From positions 62,001-126,000 of the forward strand of contig CAVWDI010000023.1 in NCBI GenBank assembly GCA_963753725.1: a stretch of 64,000 bases of DNA. Reading direction: 5' to 3'. The notes under the pieces are model-generated. The model made no database searches. It saw nothing but the letters and a program-made list of their open reading frames with translations, and had not been told where the DNA came from. This DNA comes from CAVWDI01 sp963753725 (GTDB lineage: Bacteria > Chloroflexota > Anaerolineae > Anaerolineales > UBA4823). Position numbers and translations under genes: made by a program. This document shows positions 9,381 through 17,542 of this stretch, one piece after another (positions within the stretch are counted from its first letter, which is position 1; every line of letters starts with the position of its first letter).

Positions 9381-9968
9381 TCAATCCTCAACACACCACA
9401 CACCTTGCTCCTGACTGCAGTCAACCACAAAGACCTCCCAACCGTGAAAATAGTAACCTGCCGCTGCTGTCCAATTTGATCGCAATTTGGCTGTCGTTCC
9501 GCCGAATGAGCTGTCTTGGGTTGTCCAGTTGCTGCAGTTATCCCTTCCCGGGATGCCCGAATCGGATTCGAATTCATAGCCTGTTCGGACCCAACCCGCC
9601 ATCTCCGATGGCGGTCCGCTTCCCAGGTCACCTGCCGGCCAAACAACTCCCAGGTCATGCGCATACATCAGGTTCGAAGTGTCCAACAGCTCCCATAAAG
9701 AGGCGAAATGATACCCTTCTGCACATATCGATAGCGCCTGAGAGGCTGAATAATCTGCAGAAGTTATATAAAACTTGCGCATCGAATTCGAACTCGTAAG
9801 ACCGGCTTTTGAAAGCGGATAATCATTCGCGGCAACCTCACGGTATCCCAATCCCAATAGGCCCCACAGGAATAGGATAACCAACAACACCAAAAAAAGC
9901 GCCAGCAGCACGCCGCTAAGTCTGAGATTGATCACAATCACCTCACCATTGGTTTCCTTGTCGGTCAT
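9381..9968 (-). CDS. Membrane-anchored lectin-like protein, paralogue of the next gene
   Basis: A 195-residue protein with one strong membrane segment near residues 15-37 and an external domain: MRKFYITSADYSASQAL, CAEGYHFASLWELLD, GPPSEMAGWVRTGYEF, GIPGRDNCSNW and GVWCVED. These segments align one for one with the gene that follows, so the pair arose by tandem duplication; this copy lacks the C-terminal PPC-like part. The domain resembles C-type-lectin-like/DUF1554 modules in its paired Cys and Trp residues, an uncertain assignment. AAGGAGG in front of ATG at 9968 sets the start. Confidence 0.65.
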   Translation of the reverse strand: MTDKETNGEVIVINLRLSGVLLALFLVLLVILFLWGLLGLGYREVAANDYPLSKAGLTSSNSMRKFYITSADYSASQALSICAEGYHFASLWELLDTSNLMYAHDLGVVWPAGDLGSGPPSEMAGWVRTGYEFESDSGIPGRDNCSNWTTQDSSFGGTTAKLRSNWTAAAGYYFHGWEVFVVDCSQEQGVWCVED

Positions 9969-10219
9969 AGCGCCTCCTTCTCTTTGGTAAGAAACGGTAC
10001 AATGAATTGTTAATATGAAGACCTCAATGTTGGCTTTGTTTTTGAATGATTGATACGCAATTAGGTAAAAATTCAATATCCACATCCCATATACAGCTTT
10101 GGTTCAGACCTACCCTCCGCAAATAGTATATAGGAAAAATATCACCCATGTCAAATCTTTTTTGGTGATTTATCTACTTCCGGTTTTGCTCCGCAGCCAG
10201 TCTCAAGTAAAATAGTCCA

Positions 10220-11237
10220 ATGCCCGTAATTTCTGTGCTGATGCCCTGCTTTAACTCAGCTGAAACCATTGAAGAAGCATTGTTAAGTTTGAAAAACCAA
10301 TCCTTCGATGATTTTGAAGTCCTAATGGTTGACGATGGATCAACAGACGCTACACCGGAAATTTTGGGTAAATGGTCATCTCGTGACACGCGCTTCCGGG
10401 TACACACCCGCCCGCACAGCGGTATCGTCCCCACACTGAACGCTGGCTTGAGCGTATGCCGGGCGCCTTATATAGCTCGTATGGACACGGACGATCGATC
10501 TCACCCGCATCGTTTAGCCCTGCAGCATGCTTATCTAAATGATCATCCTGAAACCAGCCTGGTAAGTTCCCGAGTTGCTGGATTTCCTGCATACCAGGTG
10601 AGAGAGGGCTTTCATATTTATATGGATTGGCTAAACGCTCTCTTAACCGATGTGGACATGCGCCGGGAGATTTTTATCGAGAGTCCTTTGCCCTCATCCA
10701 AGCGTGACTTTCCGCCGACAGCATATCCTCCAACTGGGGGGTTATCAAGATTTCGGTTGGGCGGAGGACTACGATTTGTGGCTGCGCATGTATTTGCGTG
10801 GAATGCATTTCGCTAAATTACCCGATATATTATTGGAATGGCGTGAACATCCCGAACGTCTCACCCGCACCGACAGCCGCTACTCCCTGGAAAACTTTCT
10901 GCGTGCCAAAGCCCATTATCTGACCCTGGGTCCACTCTCCGGACGAGATTCTATCTTCGTTTGGGGAGCCGGTATGATCGGACGACGCCTGAGCAAACAC
11001 CTCCAACGGGTAAAAATTCCTCTGGCTGCATTCATAGATGTTGACCCAGGGAAGATAGGGCGCACCATGCGCGGGCTGCCTATTTTATCCCCATCCCAAC
11101 TCTCCCCCCTCTGGGAGCGGAGTGAACATCCAGCCCTGCTGGCGGCAGTCGGAGCACGAGGCGCCCGCCAGAAAATCCGTCAATATTTAAATGAGCTTGG
11201 ACTAAATGAAGGGAACGATTGGTGGGGAGTCGCTTAG
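10220..11237 (+). CDS. Family 2 glycosyltransferase with C-terminal Rossmann-like domain (frameshifted)
   Basis: The first frame (from ATG 10220) is a GT-A glycosyltransferase: PVISVLMPCFNSAETIEEAL, EVLMVDDGSTDATPEIL and ARMDTDDRSHPHRL with the metal-binding DxD. An extra T near 10694 throws it out of frame; the other frame continues with HPSVTFRRQHILQLGGY and AEDYDLWLRMYLRG, the usual acceptor-side motif. The C-terminal 100 residues (IFVWGAGMIGRRLSKHLQ, AAFIDVDPGKIGRTMRG) form a Rossmann-like nucleotide-binding module, an unusual appendage also known from sugar acyltransferase N-domains. It probably adds sugars to surface polysaccharide or protein. It stands divergent to the lectin-like pair. 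Confidence 0.8.
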
Positions 11238-11298
11238 CACAGCACAGCCTGGCGCATCGATTGCACCCGGCAAACATAATTTTATTCAGGAGCTGACA

Positions 11299-11700
11299 AT
11301 GGATATCGCCGAATTATTTAAACCTGGAATGACGAATGAAGCCGCCTTCGAAGTGAAGGAAGAACACTCCGCCCTCCAATTGGGCAGCGGTTCATTGCGG
11401 GTTTTAGCCACTCCGATGATGATCCGCTTCATGGAGTTGCTCTCCCATAAATTGCTTGCTGAAAACTTGCCTGCAGGATACTCCAGCGTTGGTGTACATG
11501 TGGATGTGCGCCACCTTGCTCCAACGCCAATCAACAAATCCGTACGGGTTCGCTGCGAAATTTTAGAAGTAAAAGGACGGGGGATAAAATTTTCCGTTAC
11601 CGCATGGGATGAAATCGAGAAAATTGGCGAAGGGCAGCACAAGCGTGTAATTATCGAAGTCGACCGCTTTTTCAGCCGGGTTGAAGCGAAAATGAATTAA
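11299..11700 (+). CDS. Thioesterase family protein (hotdog fold)
   Basis: A 133-residue protein of the hotdog thioesterase group related to fluoroacetyl-CoA thioesterase: LATPMMIRFMELLSHKLL, then SSVGVHVDVRHLAPTP, where the conserved His/Thr region lies, and IKFSVTAWDEIEKIGEG. It probably hydrolyses an acyl-CoA of unknown chain. AGGAG at 11288-11292 with six bases to ATG at 11299 decides the start; a longer in-frame version from 11206 would overlap the glycosyltransferase and has no such site. It is placed 60 bases downstream of the glycosyltransferase and may share its transcript. Confidence 0.8.
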   Translation: MDIAELFKPGMTNEAAFEVKEEHSALQLGSGSLRVLATPMMIRFMELLSHKLLAENLPAGYSSVGVHVDVRHLAPTPINKSVRVRCEILEVKGRGIKFSVTAWDEIEKIGEGQHKRVIIEVDRFFSRVEAKMN

Positions 11701-11760
11701 TCCCGCCTCCACAAACCGGGAGACTTCCTCAATAATTTAACGTGTAATAAAAGGTGAGCC

Positions 11761-12597
11761 TCAGCGGCCTCTCATTAGCCGGGCCGCGAAGAAAGCTACT
11801 AAAACTCCAGCTAAAAGAAATAAACCGCCCACAATGCCCAGAATTGGCGACCTGCCGCCCTCCGGGGCTGGCAGTACCTGCGCCTCAGCCAGCGTTTGAG
11901 CGTTTGCCTGAGCGCCGAAATTTACATAAGTTTCATCCCCGCCGTTAAGTGTTAACTCGTAGCTTGTCTCGGTGGTGGGATTGTATCCTTCCGGAACGGC
12001 AACGCTGATTGTGAAATCACCCTCAGGCTGTTCCTCAAAACATTGCGGCTCCAGACCAATACCTGTGGGTACTGTTTCTGAAACTGATCCTATCTGGTTC
12101 CCAACACTTATTGCCCCATCTGGTATAGAAGGCTCGTTTTCCTGCCGAATAGAATCGCCGTTTAAGTCGTTAAACAAAATGATGCATATATTTCCAAAAC
12201 CTGGTCTCGGCGTGGGCGTCGGAAGGAGCGGAGTTGGCGTTGGAGTGGGGCCCGGCGTAGGGGTTACTTCCTCAGGTCCCCCGAACCCGAGAATGATCTG
12301 CTGGCCCTCAAATATCGTATCATTGGCCAGGTTATTTGTGGCCATGATTTCCTCAACCGGTATCCCGCTGATGATCGATATACTGAGCAGCGTGTCGTTG
12401 GCTTTTACAACCCAGATAATCCTGCCATCTGGTCCGGGTGTAGGTGTATATATAGGGATTTGCTGTTCCGGGGCAGCCAGAGCAGACTGCATCGGATAAA
12501 AGCCTAGCGCATTGGAAATTATCCAGGCGGCAGCCAAAACCAGCGCTGGAAAAAATACTACCCAAAATGGTTTGTTATTTCGGAGCTTTCTTATCAT
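11761..12597 (-). CDS. LysM-domain protein with Thr/Pro linker and C-terminal membrane anchor
   Basis: A 278-residue surface protein. The order is a signal or anchor helix (about residues 10-32), a LysM domain (IIWVVKANDTLLSISIIS, GIPVEEIMATNNLAN) that should bind peptidoglycan or another N-acetylglucosamine polymer, a Thr-Pro repeat linker (near residues 112-133), a beta-sandwich domain of the SdrD-B/Cna-B kind beginning CIILFNDLNGDSIRQENEP, and a final membrane helix followed by ARLMRGR. The layout suggests a wall-associated protein tethered to the membrane. Its operon context is unclear: the MFS gene ending at 12674 lies upstream in the same direction. Confidence 0.8.
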   Translation of the reverse strand: MIRKLRNNKPFWVVFFPALVLAAAWIISNALGFYPMQSALAAPEQQIPIYTPTPGPDGRIIWVVKANDTLLSISIISGIPVEEIMATNNLANDTIFEGQQIILGFGGPEEVTPTPGPTPTPTPLLPTPTPRPGFGNICIILFNDLNGDSIRQENEPSIPDGAISVGNQIGSVSETVPTGIGLEPQCFEEQPEGDFTISVAVPEGYNPTTETSYELTLNGGDETYVNFGAQANAQTLAEAQVLPAPEGGRSPILGIVGGLFLLAGVLVAFFAARLMRGR

Positions 12598-12673
12598 AGC
12601 AGCCTAGATTATACCGGATGGAATCACAGACATCTCCACTTTATGTTTGCTGATCTTCTTTTCTCCTCATAAA

Positions 12674-13882
12674 TTAACCCAATTCTCCCCCTAATTTAGA
12701 ATTTAAAACCATCAAACCAAATCCAGCCAACAAATTAAAACACAAAACCCCGCCAACCACAAAAAGGATACCGGACACAATCGCAGTCGAAATACCGAAT
12801 TCATACAACGGGGGCGCTAATAAATCCCCAACTGCGCGTCCAATCGAAGTGGCAGAAATAAAGGCTGCCACCATTGTGGCGCGTGCGGCTGGAATAATTT
12901 CAGTCATAAGCGGGATGCTGCTAACGATGGTGTATTCGAATGTGAGGTAGAAGAAAAACAGCCCTACCAACGCGCCTGTCAGGCTCCTGCCTGCGATTGG
13001 CAGCGCAATCGCGACCAGACTATTAAGTATCAGACCTCCTGCCACAGCGCGCCGTTTGCCGATGCGATCCGTTGTCCCTCCTACCAGAGCTTCTCCCCCA
13101 AGCTCCGAGACCCCAATAACCACCGCCGCAGCCGCAAGTGTGGCGATTTTCACACCGAATGAGTTCTCTAACCACACCCCAAATATCAAGTTTATCAACT
13201 CGTTGGAAGCGCTTAAACTGAAGCCGATCAGTATCCCTGCCAGCGCTGGAGTATAAGTAAAGACCCTACTTAAGGTTTTCCAAATCTTTGCGTCGCCATC
13301 TTCTGTGGGTTGCTCGTTGGGCAGCATCCATGAAATCACGCCAAGGGCAAATCCGCCCGCGACGGTAAACACCGGAAAAACCGCTTGCCAGCCAAAACGT
13401 ACGATCAAGAAACCAATAATGGGTATCCCGATAATAAACGCCAGTGACCAGCTGAATTCGGTTAGCGCTACCACAAATCCTCGCTGCCTGTATGGCACCT
13501 TATCTCCAAGATAAGCCTGCATTGAAGGCAAAAAGGCGAAAATACCTAACATTGACATTACCAACGCGATCACAAAGGTAATATAAGATGGCCAGATGAG
13601 CATTGAACACATGCCCAGCGTGAACAGGGATATCCCCAGCATCATCCCGGTTTTTCTTCCTTTAATATCAGCAATTGTCGCCAGGAAGGGACCAAAAACA
13701 CCGGTTGCCGAGCGCAGCATGATCGCCCGTGAAAGCGTTCCAATATCTACTCCCAGGCCGCGCCCGAATACCGGTAAGAACGGATATACCATTCTGACCG
13801 TGGTATTTAAAACGATACGGATAAGGATAAATATAACGACTTGAAACTTGAGCGCGTTTTTTAACCTAGTGGTCTTCAACAT
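12674..13882 (-). CDS. MFS transporter
   Basis: A 402-residue major facilitator with about twelve membrane segments. Motif A-like loops are visible after helix 2 (ATIADIKGRKTGMMLG) and after helix 8 (VGGTTDRIGKRRAVAGG). No substrate can be inferred; DHA-type drug or sugar efflux is possible. ATG at 13882 lies inside the end of the upstream membrane-protein gene, overlapping by 17 bases, which indicates one operon and coupled translation. Confidence 0.88.
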   Translation of the reverse strand: MLKTTRLKNALKFQVVIFILIRIVLNTTVRMVYPFLPVFGRGLGVDIGTLSRAIMLRSATGVFGPFLATIADIKGRKTGMMLGISLFTLGMCSMLIWPSYITFVIALVMSMLGIFAFLPSMQAYLGDKVPYRQRGFVVALTEFSWSLAFIIGIPIIGFLIVRFGWQAVFPVFTVAGGFALGVISWMLPNEQPTEDGDAKIWKTLSRVFTYTPALAGILIGFSLSASNELINLIFGVWLENSFGVKIATLAAAAVVIGVSELGGEALVGGTTDRIGKRRAVAGGLILNSLVAIALPIAGRSLTGALVGLFFFYLTFEYTIVSSIPLMTEIIPAARATMVAAFISATSIGRAVGDLLAPPLYEFGISTAIVSGILFVVGGVLCFNLLAGFGLMVLNSKLGGELG

Positions 13883-14467
13883 TTCGGAACGCCTTGGCTG
13901 TTAAACCGACCAACAATAATGTTAAAAGCAGTAATCCAAAGAAATAGATCTGGATGCGAGCCGCATCCGAATCCAATATCGGGCGATGAAGGGTGCATAA
14001 CATCCTGGACATTGAATACCGCAAATCCCAGAGCGATCAGATACACCAGATTCGCCACGCTGGCCCAAATCGGGTCTTCCAATAAAGTGATCCCGATCTG
14101 GATCAATAACCCGCATACCGCGAAAATAATCGCCATCCGCCAGCGGGGTTCCGCCAAAAACAGACCGTTCCAATTGGTTTGCATCGCCCACATAGAGAGT
14201 GGAAGATATGTGATCCAGAACAATAATCCTGTTCTGCTGAGAGCACAGCGACCATTTGTGGATTGACTTACGCCTGGTTATTAGGCCGATCGCGCCGGCC
14301 GCGCCCGCACCAAAAAAAGCGCACAGCGCAGCCCAGACCCAGGCGCCGTGCAAATAAACAACGCGCACATTTGTCCCAAGCGTTTTCTCGGCTGGACCGA
14401 TAGCAGTGATAACCGCGATCGCCAAAAGGGTTAATCCGATCAAGATAATTATTCGCCGGTTCTTATG
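13866..14467 (-). CDS. Six-helix membrane protein with CcmC-like N-terminus (two frameshifts)
   Basis: Three frames together give one protein of about 200 residues. ATG at 14467 begins HKNRRIIILIGLTLLAIAV; it continues with GPAEKTLGTNVRVVYLHGAWV to near 14245, where the frame shifts to ALSRTGLLFWITYLPLSMWA and LEDPIWASVANLVYLIALGF. At the GGG of 13981-13983 it shifts again to ARIQIYFFGLLLLTLLLVGL and AFRNVEDH before a stop at 13866. The phrase around PAExxLGxxxRVVYLHxAWV resembles the start of cytochrome c assembly protein CcmC, but the rest does not decide it, so a heme-handling role is only a guess. It overlaps the MFS gene. Confidence 0.6.
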
Positions 14468-14483
14468 CATATAACTCAACTAT

Positions 14484-14530
14484 AAAAAAATTTAGTGTCA
14501 AACGCCAGTCAATAACTGCATTTGACACTA
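14484..14530 (-). terminator. Rho-independent terminator of hutU
   Basis: Read on the minus strand, TAGTGTCAAA pairs with TTTGACACTA over ten bases with an inner short stem, and is followed by AATTTTTTT. It starts 48 bases past the hutU stop and lies before the start of the membrane-protein gene at 14467, so it should separate the two transcripts. Confidence 0.75.
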
Positions 14531-14577
14531 TTCCTCAGGATAACAGACGAAATTGTACCGTAAAACCAGAGATTATC

Positions 14578-16233
14578 TCAATCTTTAAGCATCGGCATAT
14601 TTATCTTAAAGCGCTTTGCGGCCGCGATTGCCTCGGGATAACCAGCATCTGCGTGACGTACAATCCCCAGCCCAGGGTCTGTTGTAAGTACCCGCTCTAA
14701 CCTGAGCGCCGCTTCTGGTGATCCATCTGCCACAATCACCTGACCGGCATGCTGGCTGTAACCGATGCCAACCCCTCCCCCGTGATGGAATGAAACCCAG
14801 GTTGCCCCGCCGACTGCATTGATCAAGGCATTTAATATCGCCCAATCACTGATGGCGTCCGAACCGTCCTGCATCGCTTCCGTTTCACGGTTGGGTGAGG
14901 CCACCGAACCGGCATCCAGGTGATCACGCCCGATCACAATCGGCGCTTTAAGAGTCCCATCCGCTACCATTACATTAAACTTCAATCCCGCTTTAAGTCG
15001 TGCTCCGTATCCCAACCAGCAAATTCTAGACGGCAGTCCCTGGAACGGTACTTGCTGACGCGCTAATTTCAACCAGCGCAGCAGAGCTTCATCCTGCGGA
15101 AAAAGCCCCGCCACTGCTTCATCCGTTTTATAGATATCCTGCGGGTCTCCGGATAGCGCCACCCACCGGAAGGGTCCTTTCCCCAGGCAGAATAAAGGTC
15201 GGATATAAGCTGGTACAAACCCGGGGAAGTCGAAAGCGTTTTTTGCGCCAGCGTCATAAGCCCGCTGTCGTAGGTTGTTGCCGTAATCGAACACCTCCAC
15301 TCCCGAACGCTGGAAGTCTAACATTGCCTCAACATGACGCACGATGGAATCATTAGCCCTGCGCTCGTACTCCTTTGGATCCTCCCTGCGCAGTCTGTCC
15401 GCCTCCTTCACGTCCATGCCTGCAGGCACATACATCATCACATCATGCGCCGGTGTTTGGTCGGTGACCACGTCCGGCATTACCCCCCGAATTACAAGTT
15501 CAGGATAAATCTCGGCCGCGTTGCCGATCAGTCCGATCGATCTCGGCTGCTCGTTATCCAGCGCTTCTTCTACCAGGGTCATGGCTTCTTCCAGGGTGTC
15601 GACCAGCACATCCAGATAACCAATCTCCAACCGCCGTCCAGCCCGTTCAGGGTCCACTTCAACAATTAAACCAACCCCTTCGTTCATCGTAATCGCCAGC
15701 GGCTGCGCGCCGCCCATACCGCCCAATCCAGCTGTGAGCACAAATTTTCCGCGCAGGGAGGGCCAACCTCGCTGACTGGCAAGCGAGCTTAAAGTTTCAT
15801 ATGTCCCTTGCAGGATGCCCTGCGTGCCGATATAAATCCACGAGCCGGCTGTCATCTGGCCATACATGATCAATCCTTTTGCCGCCAGCTCATCAAAATG
15901 CTCCTGGGTTGCCCAATGCGGCACCAGATTTGAGTTTGCGATCAGCACACGCGGCGCATCTGGGTGCGATTTAAAAACAGCTGCCGGTTTACCGGATTGC
16001 ACCAGCAGCGTTTCGTAATCCTCGAGTTTACGCAGCGTGGAAAGAATTGCCTCAAATGATTCCCAATCCCGGGCCGCCTGCCCTCGCCCTCCGTATACCA
16101 CCAGATCTTCCGGGCGTTCAGCAACCTCCGGGTCCAGATTGTTTTGCAGCATACGATACGCAGCTTCGGTCAGCCAGGATTTGCATGTCAGAGTTGTACC
16201 CCTTGGAGCAGTTACTTTGCGCGCGCTTGTCAC
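14578..16233 (-). CDS. hutU: Urocanate hydratase
   Basis: Second enzyme of histidine degradation; adds water to urocanate using tightly bound NAD as electrophile. It has 551 residues, normal for the family (about 555). Visible features are LVVYGGRGQAARDWESF near the start, the glycine-rich TAGLGGMGGAQPLA, QTPAHDVMMYVPAGMDV, and the C-terminal FHHGGGVGIGYSQHAGQVIV. I take GTG at 16233 as start because AAGGAGG lies five bases before it; upstream in-frame starts lack this. No other hut gene is present in the window, so hutH, hutI and an amidase must be elsewhere if the pathway is complete. Confidence 0.95.
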   Translation of the reverse strand: MTSARKVTAPRGTTLTCKSWLTEAAYRMLQNNLDPEVAERPEDLVVYGGRGQAARDWESFEAILSTLRKLEDYETLLVQSGKPAAVFKSHPDAPRVLIANSNLVPHWATQEHFDELAAKGLIMYGQMTAGSWIYIGTQGILQGTYETLSSLASQRGWPSLRGKFVLTAGLGGMGGAQPLAITMNEGVGLIVEVDPERAGRRLEIGYLDVLVDTLEEAMTLVEEALDNEQPRSIGLIGNAAEIYPELVIRGVMPDVVTDQTPAHDVMMYVPAGMDVKEADRLRREDPKEYERRANDSIVRHVEAMLDFQRSGVEVFDYGNNLRQRAYDAGAKNAFDFPGFVPAYIRPLFCLGKGPFRWVALSGDPQDIYKTDEAVAGLFPQDEALLRWLKLARQQVPFQGLPSRICWLGYGARLKAGLKFNVMVADGTLKAPIVIGRDHLDAGSVASPNRETEAMQDGSDAISDWAILNALINAVGGATWVSFHHGGGVGIGYSQHAGQVIVADGSPEAALRLERVLTTDPGLGIVRHADAGYPEAIAAAKRFKINMPMLKD

Positions 16234-16635
16234 GATCGCCTCCTTATTTAGATATGGAATCGGACTACTCTTCTTGTATAGATTATAAGCCAAGGAGGGT
16301 ATATGCACCTACCGCTTTTCAATGGATCCATTTTCCTCTTTCTTATCAGAACCTGATCCAGGCTATATTTTTTGCAGTTTCCATATTTAGGATTATTTTT
16401 GTGCGCTTAACCGGTAGATCACCCGATCTTTTTATACTACACCTTTTCTATGAAATATTATACGTAAAACCGGTTTGGGTAAAATCAGTTTTTTGATTCT
16501 CAGAAACGCCAGGTACCGAGTTGAAGGTCCAAATATTTGATGGGTTGTCAAGCGCTGGGTATTAGGTAACGGATAAACCTGTTTCAATCTCGATATTGAA
16601 TTCCTCAATCCCTGGGACAGAACTACTTATTTAAA

Positions 16636-16682
16636 TAAATCCAGCTTGGGTATATTGAACCTGCATACCCAAGCTGGATTTA
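16636..16682. terminator. Perfect 18-bp inverted repeat, probable bidirectional terminator
   Basis: The 587-base space between hutU and the Rrf2 gene (16234-16820) contains no gene I can support. Its one clear element is a perfect inverted repeat: TAAATCCAGCTTGGGTAT at 16636-16653 and its complement at 16665-16682 around an 11-base loop. On the plus strand a T7 run follows four bases later; on the minus strand the tail is only moderately T-rich. The Rrf2 gene ends 140 bases to the right and reads toward it, so termination of that transcript is the simplest role. Confidence 0.6.
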
Positions 16683-16820
16683 ATGATTTTTTTCGAAACT
16701 GTGAATCTGTTACTGGCAAGATGCCAGAGGCGGATACACTCGCACAGTGATTAGAAAATTAATCATCGGATAATATTTACAAATCGCTCGCCAATAATGG
16801 AAATAATCTCTTGCCAGCTG

Positions 16821-17243
16821 TTATGCAGCGACCGTTTCTCTCCCATTTTCGACAACTTTGTCAAATGTTGTCGACCCGAGACGGGTAACCAGTTCGGATT
16901 GAGCCTCACACCAAATCGGTTGTATCGGGCAGCTGTCCCCAAAAACACATGCGCCGTGGTTGGCGACACAGTCGTTCAACAATATCGGTCCATCAATCGC
17001 TTCAACGACCTCAAGCAGTGAGATATTTTCCGGTGTGCGCGCCAGAGATACACCGCCGCGTGCTCCCCGTGAAGTCTGAAGAAGACCAGCAACGGATAGT
17101 TGGGATACTATTTTTGCTAAAAAGGAGGGTGGGATTTGTTGTTCTTCGGCAATCTGGCTGGTTGCAGCACGGTGATCAGGTCCCTTTTGGGCCAGGTAAA
17201 GTACTGCACGTACCGCGTAATCGGCTTGACGAGTGATTTGCAT
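16821..17243 (-). CDS. Rrf2 family regulator with Fe-S cysteines
   Basis: A 140-residue winged-helix regulator. MQITRQADYAVRAVLYLAQ, then QIAEEQQIPPSFLAKIVSQL (recognition helix region) and TSRGARGGVSLAR (wing) are typical Rrf2. Cys92, Cys99 and Cys105 sit in DCVANHGACVFGDSCP, with Cys112 nearby, so a [2Fe-2S] or [4Fe-4S] cluster as in IscR, NsrR and RsrR is likely; the C-x6-C spacing differs slightly from the C-x5-C of classical IscR. No isc, suf or NO-detoxification gene is adjacent, so the sensed signal is unknown. The ugd gene is divergent, 300 bases away. Confidence 0.9.
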   Translation of the reverse strand: MQITRQADYAVRAVLYLAQKGPDHRAATSQIAEEQQIPPSFLAKIVSQLSVAGLLQTSRGARGGVSLARTPENISLLEVVEAIDGPILLNDCVANHGACVFGDSCPIQPIWCEAQSELVTRLGSTTFDKVVENGRETVAA

Positions 17244-17542
17244 CGATAGACTCCGTTAATAAGGTTTATAAGATAGGATTTATTTCCAATATTTTAGACT
17301 GTTTTTGACTAATTTACAAGTGACATAGGTCATGGCTGTTAGATGACGCTTATCAAATCTATATGAAGATCATCTTTTTGGGACATTCAAACTGTATTGG
17401 CCATTGAAAGTTATGGTAATATTGGCGGGCGAGGAAAAGTGGTACAAAACAAATGGTTTGAGGTTAGATTTACAGTAGTAAATCAAAGTAGAAAATCCAC
17501 AGAATTCCTGGCAACTTTTTTGCGTTACAGGAGAAACACTGA

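Noticed and set aside
11972..12499. 175-codon plus-strand frame with Gly/Val repeats
   Set aside because: It is the complement of the Thr/Pro linker of the LysM protein, which explains the repeats.
16047..16496. 149-codon plus-strand frame crossing the hutU start
   Set aside because: Mostly antisense to hutU, with a low-complexity tail in the intergenic space.
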